64,000 bases of DNA, taken from the IMG/VR virus record IMGVR_UViG_3300013132_000025, positions 62,001 to 126,000 of that record. One strand, 5' to 3'. Positions 17,111 through 24,476 of the stretch are shown here, one piece after another. A program made the translations under genes and the position numbers. Source of the stretch: a virus. The notes below the pieces were generated by a model that was not told where the DNA came from, did no database searches, and was given only the letters and a program-made list of their open reading frames with translations. Positions within the stretch are counted from its first letter, which is position 1; each line of letters starts with the position of its first letter.

Positions 17111-17293
17111 CTAGTAGTCGTCCAGCACCTCCGAAAGAGCGGCGTGCAGGGCCTCCACCTCATCCCCGGTGAGGGCCACAGTCACCTGTGGGCCGTCCAG
17201 CGTGGGGTAGGCATGGAGCGTGATGCGAGCGTCCCCGTCACCGAGGTTCTCGGTGAACACCACGGGGCCGTGGTTGGATTCGATGCGAGCCAT
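17111..17293 (-). CDS. Hypothetical protein, 60 aa
   Basis: Unrecognised compact protein: strands (GPVVFTENLGDGDARITLHAY) then an acidic helix (GDEVEALHAALSEVLDDY). It follows the 123-aa gene by 3 nt and shares its C-terminal helix pattern (AREIAEALLAAA), so the two may be related in fold. Confidence 0.62.
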   Translation of the reverse strand: MARIESNHGPVVFTENLGDGDARITLHAYPTLDGPQVTVALTGDEVEALHAALSEVLDDY

Positions 17294-17296
17294 CGT

Positions 17297-17668
17297 TTAC
17301 ACCGCCTTCCGCTCGTCAGCCTCGCGGGCAGCGGCGAGAAGCGCCTCGGCAATCTCGCGTGCCTGCGCGGCGGTGAACTTGGCGTGAACATAGCCCTTCT
17401 CCATGGTGATGTTCCGCCCGTCCGGGTCATGCTCGGAGCCAGAGCGCCCCAGACCGAGGTCGGCCTTGGTGCCCAGCACCATGACCACGACCTCCCCGTA
17501 CCTGTCTCCAAAGAGGGTGTCGGTCTGCCGGTGAGTCGTGAATGAGTCGTTCCGCTCACGGATGAGAGTGTCGTCACCAATGCCGTAGGTGTATGGCCCG
17601 GTCCCGACACCCTCCACGTTGTACGTCGCGTACTCGTCGGTGTCGTAAGTGTCAATACGGATGCTCAA
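17297..17668 (-). CDS. Hypothetical protein, 123 aa
   Basis: No ATG fits. A perfect AAGGAG 7 bases before TTG at 17668 gives MSIRIDTYDTDEYATYNVEG, and the longer frame to 17902 overlaps the neighbouring protease gene. The protein is Gly/Asp/Tyr-rich with a helical C-terminus. Function unknown; it forms a two-gene unit with the 60-aa gene. Confidence 0.65.
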   Translation of the reverse strand: MSIRIDTYDTDEYATYNVEGVGTGPYTYGIGDDTLIRERNDSFTTHRQTDTLFGDRYGEVVVMVLGTKADLGLGRSGSEHDPDGRNITMEKGYVHAKFTAAQAREIAEALLAAAREADERKAV

Positions 17669-17793
17669 AGGATTCTCCTTGTTTGAGGTTGAGCCGAGTG
17701 TAGCACGCCTGTCAAACGGATGCCCTGCCTCGTTTATACGGACAGGGGAGGTGAGGGGGAGGGGATGGACGGTCCCCTCCCCCTCGGGGAGAC

Positions 17794-18558
17794 CTACGCG
17801 CCGTGCGGGGCGGTGGTCTTGGGCCTGCGGGTCTTGCGGGCGACGACCTGCATACGCTGGTGGCAGCAGGGGCAGTACGGCGTGCCAACGGCTTCCAGCC
17901 ACTTGGCCGTCATGTTCACGTTGTAAACGTCCTTGCCCTCACCGCTGGGGTCGCAGCCACGGGTGCCGTCCTCCTGCTCGGTCTGACAGGCGACCTTGAC
18001 CAGCCGGGTGGTCTGAGGCTTGTGGTTCACGTTCATGCCCTTGTGCGGGTACTCGCCCAGCGACTCGCGCAGGCGGGCAGTCAGTTCCACGAAGCGGTCC
18101 CCGGCGTAGGTGGCGGTGGGCTTACCGGCGAGGCCGATGGCGCGAATCATCTCCACGAACGGACCCTTGTGGCCGTTCTTGTTGCCGTCAATCGCGTGGA
18201 CAATCTCGTGCGCGAGAACGTCCAGCACACCCGGCTCACGCTCGTCGAATCCGAGGTTGTTCTTGCGGCCCGTCTTGGGGCCGATGGTGTGGGCCAGCGC
18301 GGGCGACACGGTGATGTGGCGCACGTTGCCCTCCGGGGAGTTGGTCTCCGGGTAAGCCATGCCGACGACCGAACCCTTGCCGGTACGCTCGCCCAGCCAC
18401 GCCCGCTTGTGCGAGAAGGACAGGTGAGCGGCGACGGTGTAGCCCTCGGGCATGGTGTAGCCAGCCTCGGCGAGAATGTCCAGCAGGCCGGTCGTCGCGG
18501 CGAGAATGTAGGACTCAGGCGTGTCGTGAACCTGAGCGTGAAGCGGTGAGTAACCCAT
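17794..18558 (-). CDS. SprT-like zinc metallopeptidase domain protein
   Basis: The 254-residue protein has the zincin motif HEIVHAID (about residue 118) and the downstream HKGPFVEMIRAIGL typical of SprT-like domains, where the extra histidine completes the zinc site. A C-terminal cysteine cluster (ACQ...CD...YCPCCHQRM) would form a zinc ribbon, as in SprT/Spartan-type proteins. Cellular relatives degrade DNA-protein crosslinks; phage relatives are widespread but untested. It has its own promoter (TTGCAC-17-TACGCT) and ribosome site. Confidence 0.85.
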   Translation of the reverse strand: MGYSPLHAQVHDTPESYILAATTGLLDILAEAGYTMPEGYTVAAHLSFSHKRAWLGERTGKGSVVGMAYPETNSPEGNVRHITVSPALAHTIGPKTGRKNNLGFDEREPGVLDVLAHEIVHAIDGNKNGHKGPFVEMIRAIGLAGKPTATYAGDRFVELTARLRESLGEYPHKGMNVNHKPQTTRLVKVACQTEQEDGTRGCDPSGEGKDVYNVNMTAKWLEAVGTPYCPCCHQRMQVVARKTRRPKTTAPHGA

Positions 18559-18591
18559 GATGCTGTCTCCTTGGTCGGTTGCTGCTAGGGC

Positions 18592-18620
18592 AGCGTATCA
18601 GTTGAGAGCGGGGAGTGCAA
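18592..18620 (-). promoter_or_regulatory. Promoter of the SprT-like gene
   Basis: TTGCAC (18615-18620), 17 bp, TACGCT (18592-18597), 34 bp before the start codon. A TAAAC box follows 20 bp further upstream. Confidence 0.65.
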
Positions 18621-18719
18621 GTGCCCGGTGTGGGCGGCTCGTTTATCCCTGCCCCGGCATTATGACAGAAGCGCCGGGGAGATACAAGGCCCTCTCGTTT
18701 ATCCCTTGTTTCCTAGAGA

Positions 18720-18962
18720 TTAGAGGGCCTCTCGCTGGCTCTCCATGTAGCGGCGAGCCGTGGCCTCGTCCCCATAGACATTCCCTGCGTAGGACTGCCC
18801 ATCGAAGTTCACGAGGGCAACGCCATACTCGGGCGTGGACCCATCCAGCAGGTAGAGAGCGGCGTAACAACCCGCAGGGGCGGTAGGAACGGCCTCTACG
18901 AACACCGGGTTCCGCGCCTTCCATCGGGCTGGCGGGGTGATGGTGATGGTTGCGATGCTCAT
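18720..18962 (-). CDS. Hypothetical protein, 80 aa
   Basis: Small strand-rich protein (MSIATITITPPARWKARNPVF) with a helical end (DEATARRYMESQREAL). The frame extends to 19052, but GAGGAGACACC fixes the start at 18962. The layout resembles the many short accessory proteins here; no family recognised. Confidence 0.65.
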   Translation of the reverse strand: MSIATITITPPARWKARNPVFVEAVPTAPAGCYAALYLLDGSTPEYGVALVNFDGQSYAGNVYGDEATARRYMESQREAL

Positions 18963-19030
18963 TGGTGTCTCCTCGTCGTTGCTCATGGTGGGGAGCATAT
19001 CACGGATGGAGGGCGGGGCATAGGCCCCGT

Positions 19031-19216
19031 TTATCCCTCCACCCATGACCACACCTCGGGGTCGCTAGGATGCTGCTCGGGGAGGGTGGCAAGCCTAGGC
19101 CATACCCGCATCCCCTCCTGCTCCATGATGGAGAAGGCAGCGTTTACACGCGGCGTGATGTTCGTGAACTCACCAGCCCGGAGCCACTCCATGTACCGCT
19201 GCTCATCGCTCAACAT
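19031..19216 (-). CDS. Hypothetical protein, 61 aa
   Basis: The protein MLSDEQRYMEWLRAGEFTNI ... EVWSWVEG starts inside the end of the previous gene (14-nt overlap). The longer upstream frame is a shadow. The arrangement suggests translational coupling. No recognisable domain. Confidence 0.6.
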   Translation of the reverse strand: MLSDEQRYMEWLRAGEFTNITPRVNAAFSIMEQEGMRVWPRLATLPEQHPSDPEVWSWVEG

Positions 19217-19388
19217 AACCCAACTTCCTTTGGATAAGCCACGCATCCAGAGCGTCCTGAATAAACGTGGTAATGTTCTCCTGCACCGTATCGAAGTCCA
19301 CGGTGCCCTCCTGCTCGTTCCACTCTCGGATGTTGAGAGAAACCTCAACATCAATCGGGAGCGTAATCTGTCCATCTATCACAGCCAC
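19203..19388 (-). CDS. Hypothetical protein, 61 aa
   Basis: An acidic protein with a strand and helix pattern (GQITLPIDVEVSLNIREWNE). It starts at a GTG at 19388, or the GTG two codons later which is better spaced from AAGGAGGA. The start lies inside the end of the basic 55-aa gene, so this is a three-gene overlapping cassette. Confidence 0.62.
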   Translation of the reverse strand: MAVIDGQITLPIDVEVSLNIREWNEQEGTVDFDTVQENITTFIQDALDAWLIQRKLGYVER

Positions 19389-19546
19389 TCCTCCTTGTGC
19401 TTACGCTTGCGCGTGTACGTTGCGGGCACGCTGTAAACGCGGTCCTTGCGCGTGCGCCTGACCTGAATGCGAGTGCGCTCACGGATGCGGCGTGCCCGCT
19501 TAGGCTCAATGAACCTATCCTCGCTCTGCTGCTCCTGCTCGTACAC
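19379..19546 (-). CDS. Small basic protein, 55 aa
   Basis: GTG start with CAGGAGACAATC leader. About a third of residues are Arg or Lys (FIEPKRARRIRERTRIQVRR; YTRKRKHKEEW), suggesting nucleic-acid binding. It was too short for standard ORF cut-offs but its coupling to the next gene supports it. Confidence 0.6.
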   Translation of the reverse strand: MYEQEQQSEDRFIEPKRARRIRERTRIQVRRTRKDRVYSVPATYTRKRKHKEEWL

Positions 19547-19583
19547 GATTGTCTCCTGTTGGATAACTAACTAACTCGGAACT

Positions 19584-19613
19584 TTAGCAGATGAATAACT
19601 ATCTATCTGCTAA
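19584..19613 (-). terminator. Hairpin terminator candidate
   Basis: Inverted repeat TTAGCAGAT / ATCTGCTAA around a 12-nt loop, behind the small zinc-ribbon gene. The following sequence (AGTTCCG) is only weakly T-rich. Confidence 0.45.
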
Positions 19614-19660
19614 CCATCTAAACGATGATAAAGTCCATCGAAGTAACCATCTTGCCCTCA

Positions 19661-19834
19661 TCAGTCGCTCCACTCATCCTCGTCACCGACACACTCAACG
19701 CACCAATAGACCTCATGGTACTCGTTTGTACCGGCATCTAGTATCAGACCGGGGAGGCGGTTAGCCCATAACCCGGAACCGGGAGCCGTGGACTTTCCGC
19801 ACTCCACACAGTCATCAAACGTCTTGTTACTCAT
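19661..19834 (-). CDS. Small zinc-ribbon protein, 57 aa
   Basis: Two CxxC pairs (DCVECGK near residue 9 and WCVECVGDE near residue 45) make a four-cysteine zinc ribbon. The AAAGGAGATGAG ribosome site is strong. It has its own composite promoter. Role unknown; such micro zinc ribbons often bind nucleic acids or partner proteins. Confidence 0.65.
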   Translation of the reverse strand: MSNKTFDDCVECGKSTAPGSGLWANRLPGLILDAGTNEYHEVYWCVECVGDEDEWSD

Positions 19835-19865
19835 CTCATCTCCTTTGTTTGACTAGTGCCCCGGT

Positions 19866-19907
19866 ACCGTATCAGGAAAGTACCGGGGCACACAAGTCCT
19901 CGTTTAT
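19866..19907 (-). promoter_or_regulatory. Composite promoter with long inverted repeat
   Basis: ATAAAC box (19902-19907), 6 bp, TTGTGT (19890-19895), 18 bp, TACGGT (19866-19871). Inverted repeat arms GTGCCCCGGTAC / GTACCGGGGCAC enclose the spacer, making a hairpin or operator. Confidence 0.7.
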
Positions 19908-20114
19908 TTAGTCTGAGATAATCCACTCAAAGCCAGCGTACTCAGCGGCCACCTCTGCTTCCAGCAGACCCGCGATGCCAGCCCGACCATGGCCCTCAGC
20001 CATCCAGCGAGTCGCCCACTCAACGGCGTCCTGTTCCAGCAGGAACGGACCAATGACGTTCATCTGGCCTCGGTACGACTCGGTAATGACACTCCACCAC
20101 AGAACCTCGTCCAT
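19908..20114 (-). CDS. Hypothetical protein, 68 aa
   Basis: The protein MDEVLWWSVITESYRGQMNV ... EYAGFEWIISD starts at ATG 20114 after AAGGAGGCTGTG. The longer frame to 20324 is antisense-like GC artefact. Aromatic-rich with an alpha/beta pattern; no family assigned. Confidence 0.65.
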   Translation of the reverse strand: MDEVLWWSVITESYRGQMNVIGPFLLEQDAVEWATRWMAEGHGRAGIAGLLEAEVAAEYAGFEWIISD

Positions 20115-20140
20115 CACAGCCTCCTTTGTAGGCAGTTGGT

Positions 20141-20497
20141 TTAGACGCCCCACTCGGTCAGACGACCGTTGGGCTTCTCCGGGGTGCGAACCTGCACCTC
20201 GGGGTAATACACCTCGTCCGTCTTGGTGTCCACGATAGCGACGACCATCCACACACCCTGACCATCGGGGTCCACCACAGAGTCGTAGGCGGTCGTTTCG
20301 GCGTACCCAGCGGCCTCGTCCCACTCCTCGTAACCGTCGTACAATACATCGAAGTCCCCACCCTTGACCACGGCGATGAAGCGATACAGGTCGCGGTCGC
20401 CATTGTAGAAGCCAGCGTCAGCGGGACCACGCCGGGGGTCGCCAAAGGCGTTCGTGATGCGGTCCACAACCTGCTCGGTGTCAATCTCGGTACTCAT
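20141..20497 (-). CDS. Hypothetical protein, 118 aa
   Basis: Acidic protein with MSTEIDTEQVVDRITNAFGD and a repeated VD-rich strand pattern (YDSVVDPDGQGVWMVVAIVD). AAGGAGATTCTG fixes the start at 20497. A composite promoter with perfect spacing lies upstream. Unknown function. Confidence 0.68.
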   Translation of the reverse strand: MSTEIDTEQVVDRITNAFGDPRRGPADAGFYNGDRDLYRFIAVVKGGDFDVLYDGYEEWDEAAGYAETTAYDSVVDPDGQGVWMVVAIVDTKTDEVYYPEVQVRTPEKPNGRLTEWGV

Positions 20498-20528
20498 CAG
20501 AATCTCCTTGTTTGATTGGTGCCTAGGC

Positions 20529-20569
20529 AGCATAAAGGGATGCTGCGCGAGATACAAGGCCTCGTTTAG
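20529..20569 (-). promoter_or_regulatory. Composite promoter
   Basis: CTAAAC box (20564-20569), 6 bp, TTGTAT (20552-20557), 17 bp, TATGCT (20529-20534). The -10 lies inside a small inverted repeat GCAGCAT / ATGCTGC. Confidence 0.75.
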
Positions 20570-20820
20570 ATGGCCTCAGCAAGTCTAGCGAATAGAAGGT
20601 GGTTTCCGTAAACACCACTCTCACCATCAAACTGCTGGTGGTCCTCCATGCCCACAAAGAGGCTCTCTCCATCAGGCTCTACAAACACCGTGTATGAAGC
20701 GTCAGTCTCGTACTCGTCCCCATTCTCGTCAAAGTAAACGACGGGGAAAGAGATATGGACGTACACTCCCTTATCGTTCTTGACGGTGTAAACGTCGGGG
20801 TCAGCAATCTCAGAACTCAT
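20566..20820 (-). CDS. Hypothetical acidic protein, 84 aa
   Basis: The protein MSSEIADPDVYTVKNDKGVY... is strand-rich and acidic. Start 20820 follows AAAGGGAGATACC; the frame to 20922 overlaps the next gene. No domain recognised. Confidence 0.65.
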   Translation of the reverse strand: MSSEIADPDVYTVKNDKGVYVHISFPVVYFDENGDEYETDASYTVFVEPDGESLFVGMEDHQQFDGESGVYGNHLLFARLAEAI

Positions 20821-20837
20821 GGTATCTCCCTTTCTCT

Positions 20838-21365
20838 TTATGCGCGGGTGCGAAGGTATCGCACTCGGTCCCTTGCCCACTTCCGGCGAGCCTCGGTGAA
20901 CGGATAGCCGTTCTCTATACAATCGTCCAGCATCGTCAGAACCTTACTCTCGTCGGACCCCGTTTGTACCGCGAGGTCATGAATCATGGTGCGAGCGATA
21001 GAGAGGTCGTTCGCGTTCTGCTCCTTGGCAAGCCTGCGGCTCTCAACACGCTTCTGCTGCTGCGCCTGCTTGATTAGACGCTTGGCCTCATCCTTGACCT
21101 GACCAATAAGGTGCTTGTTTGCACCGAGGAAAGTCTGGATGCAGTTTGAGCCTGCGATGAGGTCGCCCCCATTCTCGGAGTCGGACAGGTGGAACTCGTA
21201 ACGAATCCCACCATGCCCGCACACCTCGCAGGTCGTGTAGTTGCCGGGGCCACGGTCCACAGCATGAACAAGGTGGAGCCGGTGAGCGTCCTGCTCGTTC
21301 TCGGGGACTCCGATGCCCTCAAAGAAGTCCTTGATGCCGCTTGCCTGTCGCTTGGTGAACTCCAT
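20838..21365 (-). CDS. Cysteine-containing hypothetical protein, 175 aa
   Basis: Contains CEVCGHGGIRYEFHLSD and GSNCIQTFLGANK, giving a CxxC plus single cysteine zinc-site candidate. A long basic helical region follows (DEAKRLIKQAQQQKRVESRR), then a C-terminus rich in Arg. The AGGAGATACC ribosome site is strong. The pattern suggests a DNA- or RNA-binding protein; the family is not identified. Confidence 0.68.
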   Translation of the reverse strand: MEFTKRQASGIKDFFEGIGVPENEQDAHRLHLVHAVDRGPGNYTTCEVCGHGGIRYEFHLSDSENGGDLIAGSNCIQTFLGANKHLIGQVKDEAKRLIKQAQQQKRVESRRLAKEQNANDLSIARTMIHDLAVQTGSDESKVLTMLDDCIENGYPFTEARRKWARDRVRYLRTRA

Positions 21366-21440
21366 GGTATCTCCTCTTTCGTAGATGCCCTAGCATCGTA
21401 TCACAGAAAGAATGAATAACCAACTAACCGTTTGTACGGC

Positions 21441-21761
21441 CTACTCCTCTACCAGAACCTCAATGCTGATTTCGTGGAGCGTGCCGCTCTTGGTGTTGTA
21501 AACGGCATCAGGTCGCCACAGACCTTCCCACATGGACTCAGCGACAGTCCATTTCACCGAATCTAGCGAGCGATGCATCGTAAACCACACCTCACGTTCT
21601 CCCGGCTTAGTCTCCACCAGAAGCCATGGACGCTCCTGTTGAGTAGCAACATCATTACGAAGGTTATCCCAATCAACATCGTGGAAGTTGTATTCGGAGA
21701 TAGCGTCCCGAATGACCTCGTTCGTAATCTGAATGTCCTCGGGGAGAGAACTAATGCTCAT
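21441..21761 (-). CDS. Hypothetical protein, 106 aa
   Basis: Contains a tryptophan-rich middle (RPWLLVETKPGEREVWFTMH and VAESMWEGLW). Its start overlaps the end of the previous gene by 11 nt. Unrecognised family. Confidence 0.65.
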   Translation of the reverse strand: MSISSLPEDIQITNEVIRDAISEYNFHDVDWDNLRNDVATQQERPWLLVETKPGEREVWFTMHRSLDSVKWTVAESMWEGLWRPDAVYNTKSGTLHEISIEVLVEE

Positions 21762-21948
21762 CGGAATCCTCCTCGTTTACACGCAACGTGACATAGCCAG
21801 CCTCAATGAGAGCGGCAGCCATGCGACCATAAGAACCTTGGAGCGACCAAGCCATCCCGGTGTCCACAAGGTACTGAAAGAGGTCAATGATGCCATCCTC
21901 ATCCAACTCACCCTGCTCATACTCCATAATCGAACTGACGTAATCCAT
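21751..21948 (-). CDS. Hypothetical protein, 65 aa
   Basis: Acidic N-terminus (MDYVSSIMEYEQGELDEDG) followed by FQYLVDTGMAWSLQGSYGRM. Similar short proteins ending in a 'GSYGR...A..LI..G' helix are common in actinobacteriophages and have no known function. AAAGGAGGCAGAA gives start 21948. Confidence 0.68.
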   Translation of the reverse strand: MDYVSSIMEYEQGELDEDGIIDLFQYLVDTGMAWSLQGSYGRMAAALIEAGYVTLRVNEEDSDEH

Positions 21949-21976
21949 TTCTGCCTCCTTTATCACTTGCCCTGTA

Positions 21977-22017
21977 AGTGTACCGGGTCTATCCATCTAA
22001 TACAACTATCTGTTTAT
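21977..22017 (-). promoter_or_regulatory. Composite promoter
   Basis: ATAAAC box (22012-22017), 6 bp, TTGTAT (22000-22005), 17 bp, TACACT (21977-21982). Confidence 0.75.
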
Positions 22018-22022
22018 TCGAC

Positions 22023-22238
22023 CTACCACTCAAAGCGAGTGGATAGAATCTTGTGGTCAGGAAACAAACAACGAACCTGCTCAGTAGCGCGGTCCATCAT
22101 CTCAACGATGATACCCTCGTCACTTAGGTCTGACCAAACGTAGTCAAGCGTGTCCTCATTCTGCTCGGTCAGCGAAGCCTCATAAACAAACTCGTCAGGC
22201 TCACCCGACTCGCTAATCATCTCAACAATAACGAACAT
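22023..22238 (-). CDS. Hypothetical protein, 71 aa
   Basis: Acidic ferredoxin-like pattern (MFVIVEMISESGEPDEFVYE ... CLFPDHKILSTRFEW). It abuts the stop of the upstream 114-aa gene with no gap, so the pair is co-translated. No family name can be given. Confidence 0.65.
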   Translation of the reverse strand: MFVIVEMISESGEPDEFVYEASLTEQNEDTLDYVWSDLSDEGIIVEMMDRATEQVRCLFPDHKILSTRFEW

Positions 22239-22583
22239 TTAGATGCGCTCCTCGCTCATAGACTCTCGGTGAACTCGCTCAACTTCCTGCTCAGTCACCC
22301 AAGCATAGAAACTCTCTCGGGACTCCTCCTCGGCCTCAGCCTGAGCAAGAATGTCCTTCCATTCCTCGGAGTCTGTGACATAGGACTCAGCATCAACGTC
22401 AGCAGAATACTGTCGCTGTGCAGCCTCGGCCATACCAATGCGATACTCAGCCCACAGGCTAAGAGCCTCGTCCAGAATAACGAACTGCTCAACGGTCAGG
22501 TCGCCGTTTACAGTCAGGTCGTCAAGGCGGTGGTACAGAGTAGTCGCCTTATCCTGAATCTCTACAGTATCGTCGTGCATCAT
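22239..22583 (-). CDS. Hypothetical helical acidic protein, 114 aa
   Basis: Mostly helical and acidic (MMHDDTVEIQDKATTLYHRL, then DILAQAEAEEESRESF). It is the first gene of a two-gene unit behind one of the clearest composite promoters; AAAGGAGATAG gives the ribosome site. Unknown function. Confidence 0.65.
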   Translation of the reverse strand: MMHDDTVEIQDKATTLYHRLDDLTVNGDLTVEQFVILDEALSLWAEYRIGMAEAAQRQYSADVDAESYVTDSEEWKDILAQAEAEEESRESFYAWVTEQEVERVHRESMSEERI

Positions 22584-22613
22584 GGTTCTATCTCCTTTCG
22601 TGCTTGCTCGTCA

Positions 22614-22655
22614 AGCATACAGACTTGACTCTCAAAGCGCAAGTGCCTGTTTATA
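22614..22655 (-). promoter_or_regulatory. Composite promoter
   Basis: TATAAAC box (22649-22655), 6 bp, TTGCGC (22637-22642), 17 bp, TATGCT (22614-22619). Confidence 0.78.
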
Positions 22656-23019
22656 CCACTTCCCACTCGTTAGGAAACCAATGCGAGGCAACTTGCATCT
22701 CTCGCTTCCACGAACGCTCCTCCTCCACACACTCAGAGAATCGCTCAATGATGAGCAGACCCATCGCAATCAAGTCCTTCTCATCTGTATCAATCTGGTT
22801 CATGGTGCAGTATGAAGCATCCTCGGCATACTCCCAATCGCCATTCTCTCGCGTGAGGACCGTAAACCTCAGCAGAGGCTCGTCAGTAGGGTCCGTGGGG
22901 TCGAAGTCCCCATACCAACCCTCACCGATGTAATCCCACTCAACCTTGACAGTCCCATCATCGTTAGTTGCAGTAATGGGAATAAACGACTCAATGTTGT
23001 CAGTCCAATCCTTCATCAT
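22651..23019 (-). CDS. Hypothetical acidic protein, 122 aa
   Basis: Very acidic, strand-rich N-terminus (TVKVEWDYIGEGWYGDFDPT) and a helical centre (DEKDLIAMGLLIIERFSECV). It follows the TM protein by 6 nt. Acidic surface proteins of this size in phages are often DNA mimics or inhibitors; that is only a possibility here. Confidence 0.65.
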   Translation of the reverse strand: MMKDWTDNIESFIPITATNDDGTVKVEWDYIGEGWYGDFDPTDPTDEPLLRFTVLTRENGDWEYAEDASYCTMNQIDTDEKDLIAMGLLIIERFSECVEEERSWKREMQVASHWFPNEWEVV

Positions 23020-23025
23020 TTCCTC

Positions 23026-23190
23026 CTAATGTCCGTAGTGGTCGGGGTGACTCATTCGATACTTGGCCTCCTGCTTCATATCTGAGATACAAGTCGCATC
23101 ACAGCGAATGGGGAAACCCACAGTCACCACCTTATAGATAAGCACGCTCAGAATGACAGAGAGCGAAGCGTACAGCATAAACTTCCACAT
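23026..23190 (-). CDS. Single-pass membrane protein, 54 aa
   Basis: An N-terminal hydrophobic helix (MWKFMLYASLSVILSVLIYK) precedes a short tail with two cysteines (RCDATC). ATG overlaps the TGA of the upstream gene. Found by direct reading because it is below usual length limits. Confidence 0.6.
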   Translation of the reverse strand: MWKFMLYASLSVILSVLIYKVVTVGFPIRCDATCISDMKQEAKYRMSHPDHYGH

Positions 23191-23357
23191 CACTTCCCCT
23201 TCCATTGGGTATAAGTCCCGGTTATCTCCTCGTAGATATCGAAAGGCTCGTCAAGTGTGTGCCCCGCATCATCTCGGTAGCCACAGTCGTCGTTGCTTCC
23301 AACATCGCAAGCAAGATAACATGCGAGACCTCGGAAGTAGTAGTCAGGCTCTAGCAT
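23190..23357 (-). CDS. Hypothetical acidic protein, 55 aa
   Basis: The protein MLEPDYYFRGLACYLACDVG ... TQWKGK contains three cysteines in the first half. It overlaps the next gene by 1 base and has a GGGAGATGAATAAAC leader. Unrecognised. Confidence 0.58.
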   Translation of the reverse strand: MLEPDYYFRGLACYLACDVGSNDDCGYRDDAGHTLDEPFDIYEEITGTYTQWKGK

Positions 23358-23359
23358 GT

Positions 23360-23503
23360 TTATTCATCTCCCTTCCAGATAGACCATTCCTCGCCCAACT
23401 CCCACTCACTACTGGGAGCCTCGCAAGCGAGGTCAAGTGCCGCATCCTTACTGTCTGCCTCAATCTCAATATACGCATCAGTTCTGATAATGTAAAGGGG
23501 CAT
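23360..23503 (-). CDS. Hypothetical protein, 47 aa
   Basis: A short ferredoxin-like strand-helix-strand unit: MPLYIIRTDAYIEIEADSKD, a helix with ALDLACEAP, then SEWELGEEWSIWKGDE. It has the same fold pattern as the 56-aa gene just upstream (MPVYTLTWTETQMLQTQVEV), suggesting tandem duplication. AGGAGGTATAAAC leader. Confidence 0.62.
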   Translation of the reverse strand: MPLYIIRTDAYIEIEADSKDAALDLACEAPSSEWELGEEWSIWKGDE

Positions 23504-23505
23504 GT

Positions 23506-23676
23506 TTATACCTCCTTCACATCAAGGTCGTTGCCATAGATGAAGTCAATGATGGAGGCGTCCTCGGTGCCTACGCGACCCTTAGTAAACAACTCCTTGG
23601 CCTCATCAGCACTATTCACCTCAACCTGAGTCTGCAACATCTGAGTCTCAGTCCAAGTAAGAGTATAAACGGGCAT
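23506..23676 (-). CDS. Hypothetical protein, 56 aa
   Basis: Starts MPVYTLTWTETQ, then a strand and acidic helix (VNSADEAKELFTKGRV). Probable paralogue of the following 47-aa gene. An alternative ATG lies one codon upstream. Coupled to the upstream gene by an ATGATG overlap. Confidence 0.62.
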   Translation of the reverse strand: MPVYTLTWTETQMLQTQVEVNSADEAKELFTKGRVGTEDASIIDFIYGNDLDVKEV

Positions 23677-23891
23677 CATGCCACCTCCTCGGGATAGCCA
23701 GCCTGAGAACGAATAGAATCAATCATTGACTCTAAACGCTCAACATGCTTCTTATCGTCAGCGTTGTCATAAACATCGTGGAACGGTGAGTCCAGAATCT
23801 CCTGAATATTCTGCCCCAAAGTCCAGAGAATGTAATCCACATCCTCAACGGGACCGCTAATGGTAAGAATGTTCTGGCACCAACTAGACAT
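23676..23891 (-). CDS. YubB/Api92-like small protein, 71 aa
   Basis: The N-terminus MSSWCQNILTISGPVEDVDY matches the 'WCxNxLTIxGP' opening of the DUF1281 (YubB/Api92) ferredoxin-like domain common in plasmids and phages. It is shorter than the typical family member, lacking most of the second half. Biochemical role unknown. Confidence 0.65.
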   Translation of the reverse strand: MSSWCQNILTISGPVEDVDYILWTLGQNIQEILDSPFHDVYDNADDKKHVERLESMIDSIRSQAGYPEEVA

Positions 23892-23894
23892 TCT

Positions 23895-24221
23895 CTAATC
23901 CTCCCACTCGTCGTCGTCCTCGTTGTCCATCTCGTAGTCGAACTCAACGATGAGGCGAGCCACACGACCATCCCTGTCATACTCAACGTACACAGGATAA
24001 ACGCCATCGCCCCAGCCGGTGCTAGTGCAGACAGCATCCGAGAAACGACCATTAGTAGCGAACTGACCAGCACGCTCGTCGTTCAGACTAGCCGCACAGG
24101 CGCGACCATAAGGGGAGTCATCGTCCCACTCACCGTCAAGGACATAGCAGGGGTCCACCACGAACACCTGTCCAGAGTCCACCGGGACAACGCCCACCTT
24201 CACTCGGGTATTACTCGTCAT
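23895..24221 (-). CDS. Hypothetical protein with 'VDPCY' motif, 108 aa
   Basis: Contains VVPVDSGQVFVVDPCYVL and a Gly/Trp turn (STGWGDGVYPVYVEYD), a pattern that recurs in many phage and bacterial proteins of unknown function. The tail is strongly acidic (DYEMDNEDDDEWED). AAGGAGGCTAAC leader and its own composite promoter. Confidence 0.68.
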   Translation of the reverse strand: MTSNTRVKVGVVPVDSGQVFVVDPCYVLDGEWDDDSPYGRACAASLNDERAGQFATNGRFSDAVCTSTGWGDGVYPVYVEYDRDGRVARLIVEFDYEMDNEDDDEWED

Positions 24222-24250
24222 TGTTAGCCTCCTTTATTGCTTGCTCGTCA

Positions 24251-24290
24251 AGTGTACCAGAACTGATTGTCCAATACTACTGCTCGTTTA
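24251..24290 (-). promoter_or_regulatory. Composite promoter
   Basis: TAAAC box (24286-24290), 6 bp, TAGTAT (24274-24279, weaker -35), 17 bp, TACACT (24251-24256). Confidence 0.65.
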
Positions 24291-24474
24291 CACGGTCCCT
24301 CTGTGCAACGACGGCTTGGAGAATGTCATACACCTCTCCCTCGTCATAGACCTCGGAGAGAGCCTGCCTCTGCTCATCTGTCACCTCGTCCTCACCCACA
24401 ACGATAAGGTCGTCCTCGTCGCAGCCACCCCAACTGCCGTCTGCTGCGCTCATCCAGATAATCCGACGACCCAT
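24277..24474 (-). CDS. Hypothetical acidic protein, 65 aa
   Basis: The protein MGRRIIWMSAADGSWGGCDE... contains a long acidic helix (DEVTDEQRQALSEVYDEGEV). It follows the 86-aa gene by 2 nt. No family recognised. Confidence 0.62.
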   Translation of the reverse strand: MGRRIIWMSAADGSWGGCDEDDLIVVGEDEVTDEQRQALSEVYDEGEVYDILQAVVAQRDRVNEQ

Positions 24475-24476
24475 GA

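Noticed and set aside
17803-18549. 248-codon plus-strand ORF
   Set aside because: Antisense of the SprT-like gene; no ribosome site and low-complexity content.
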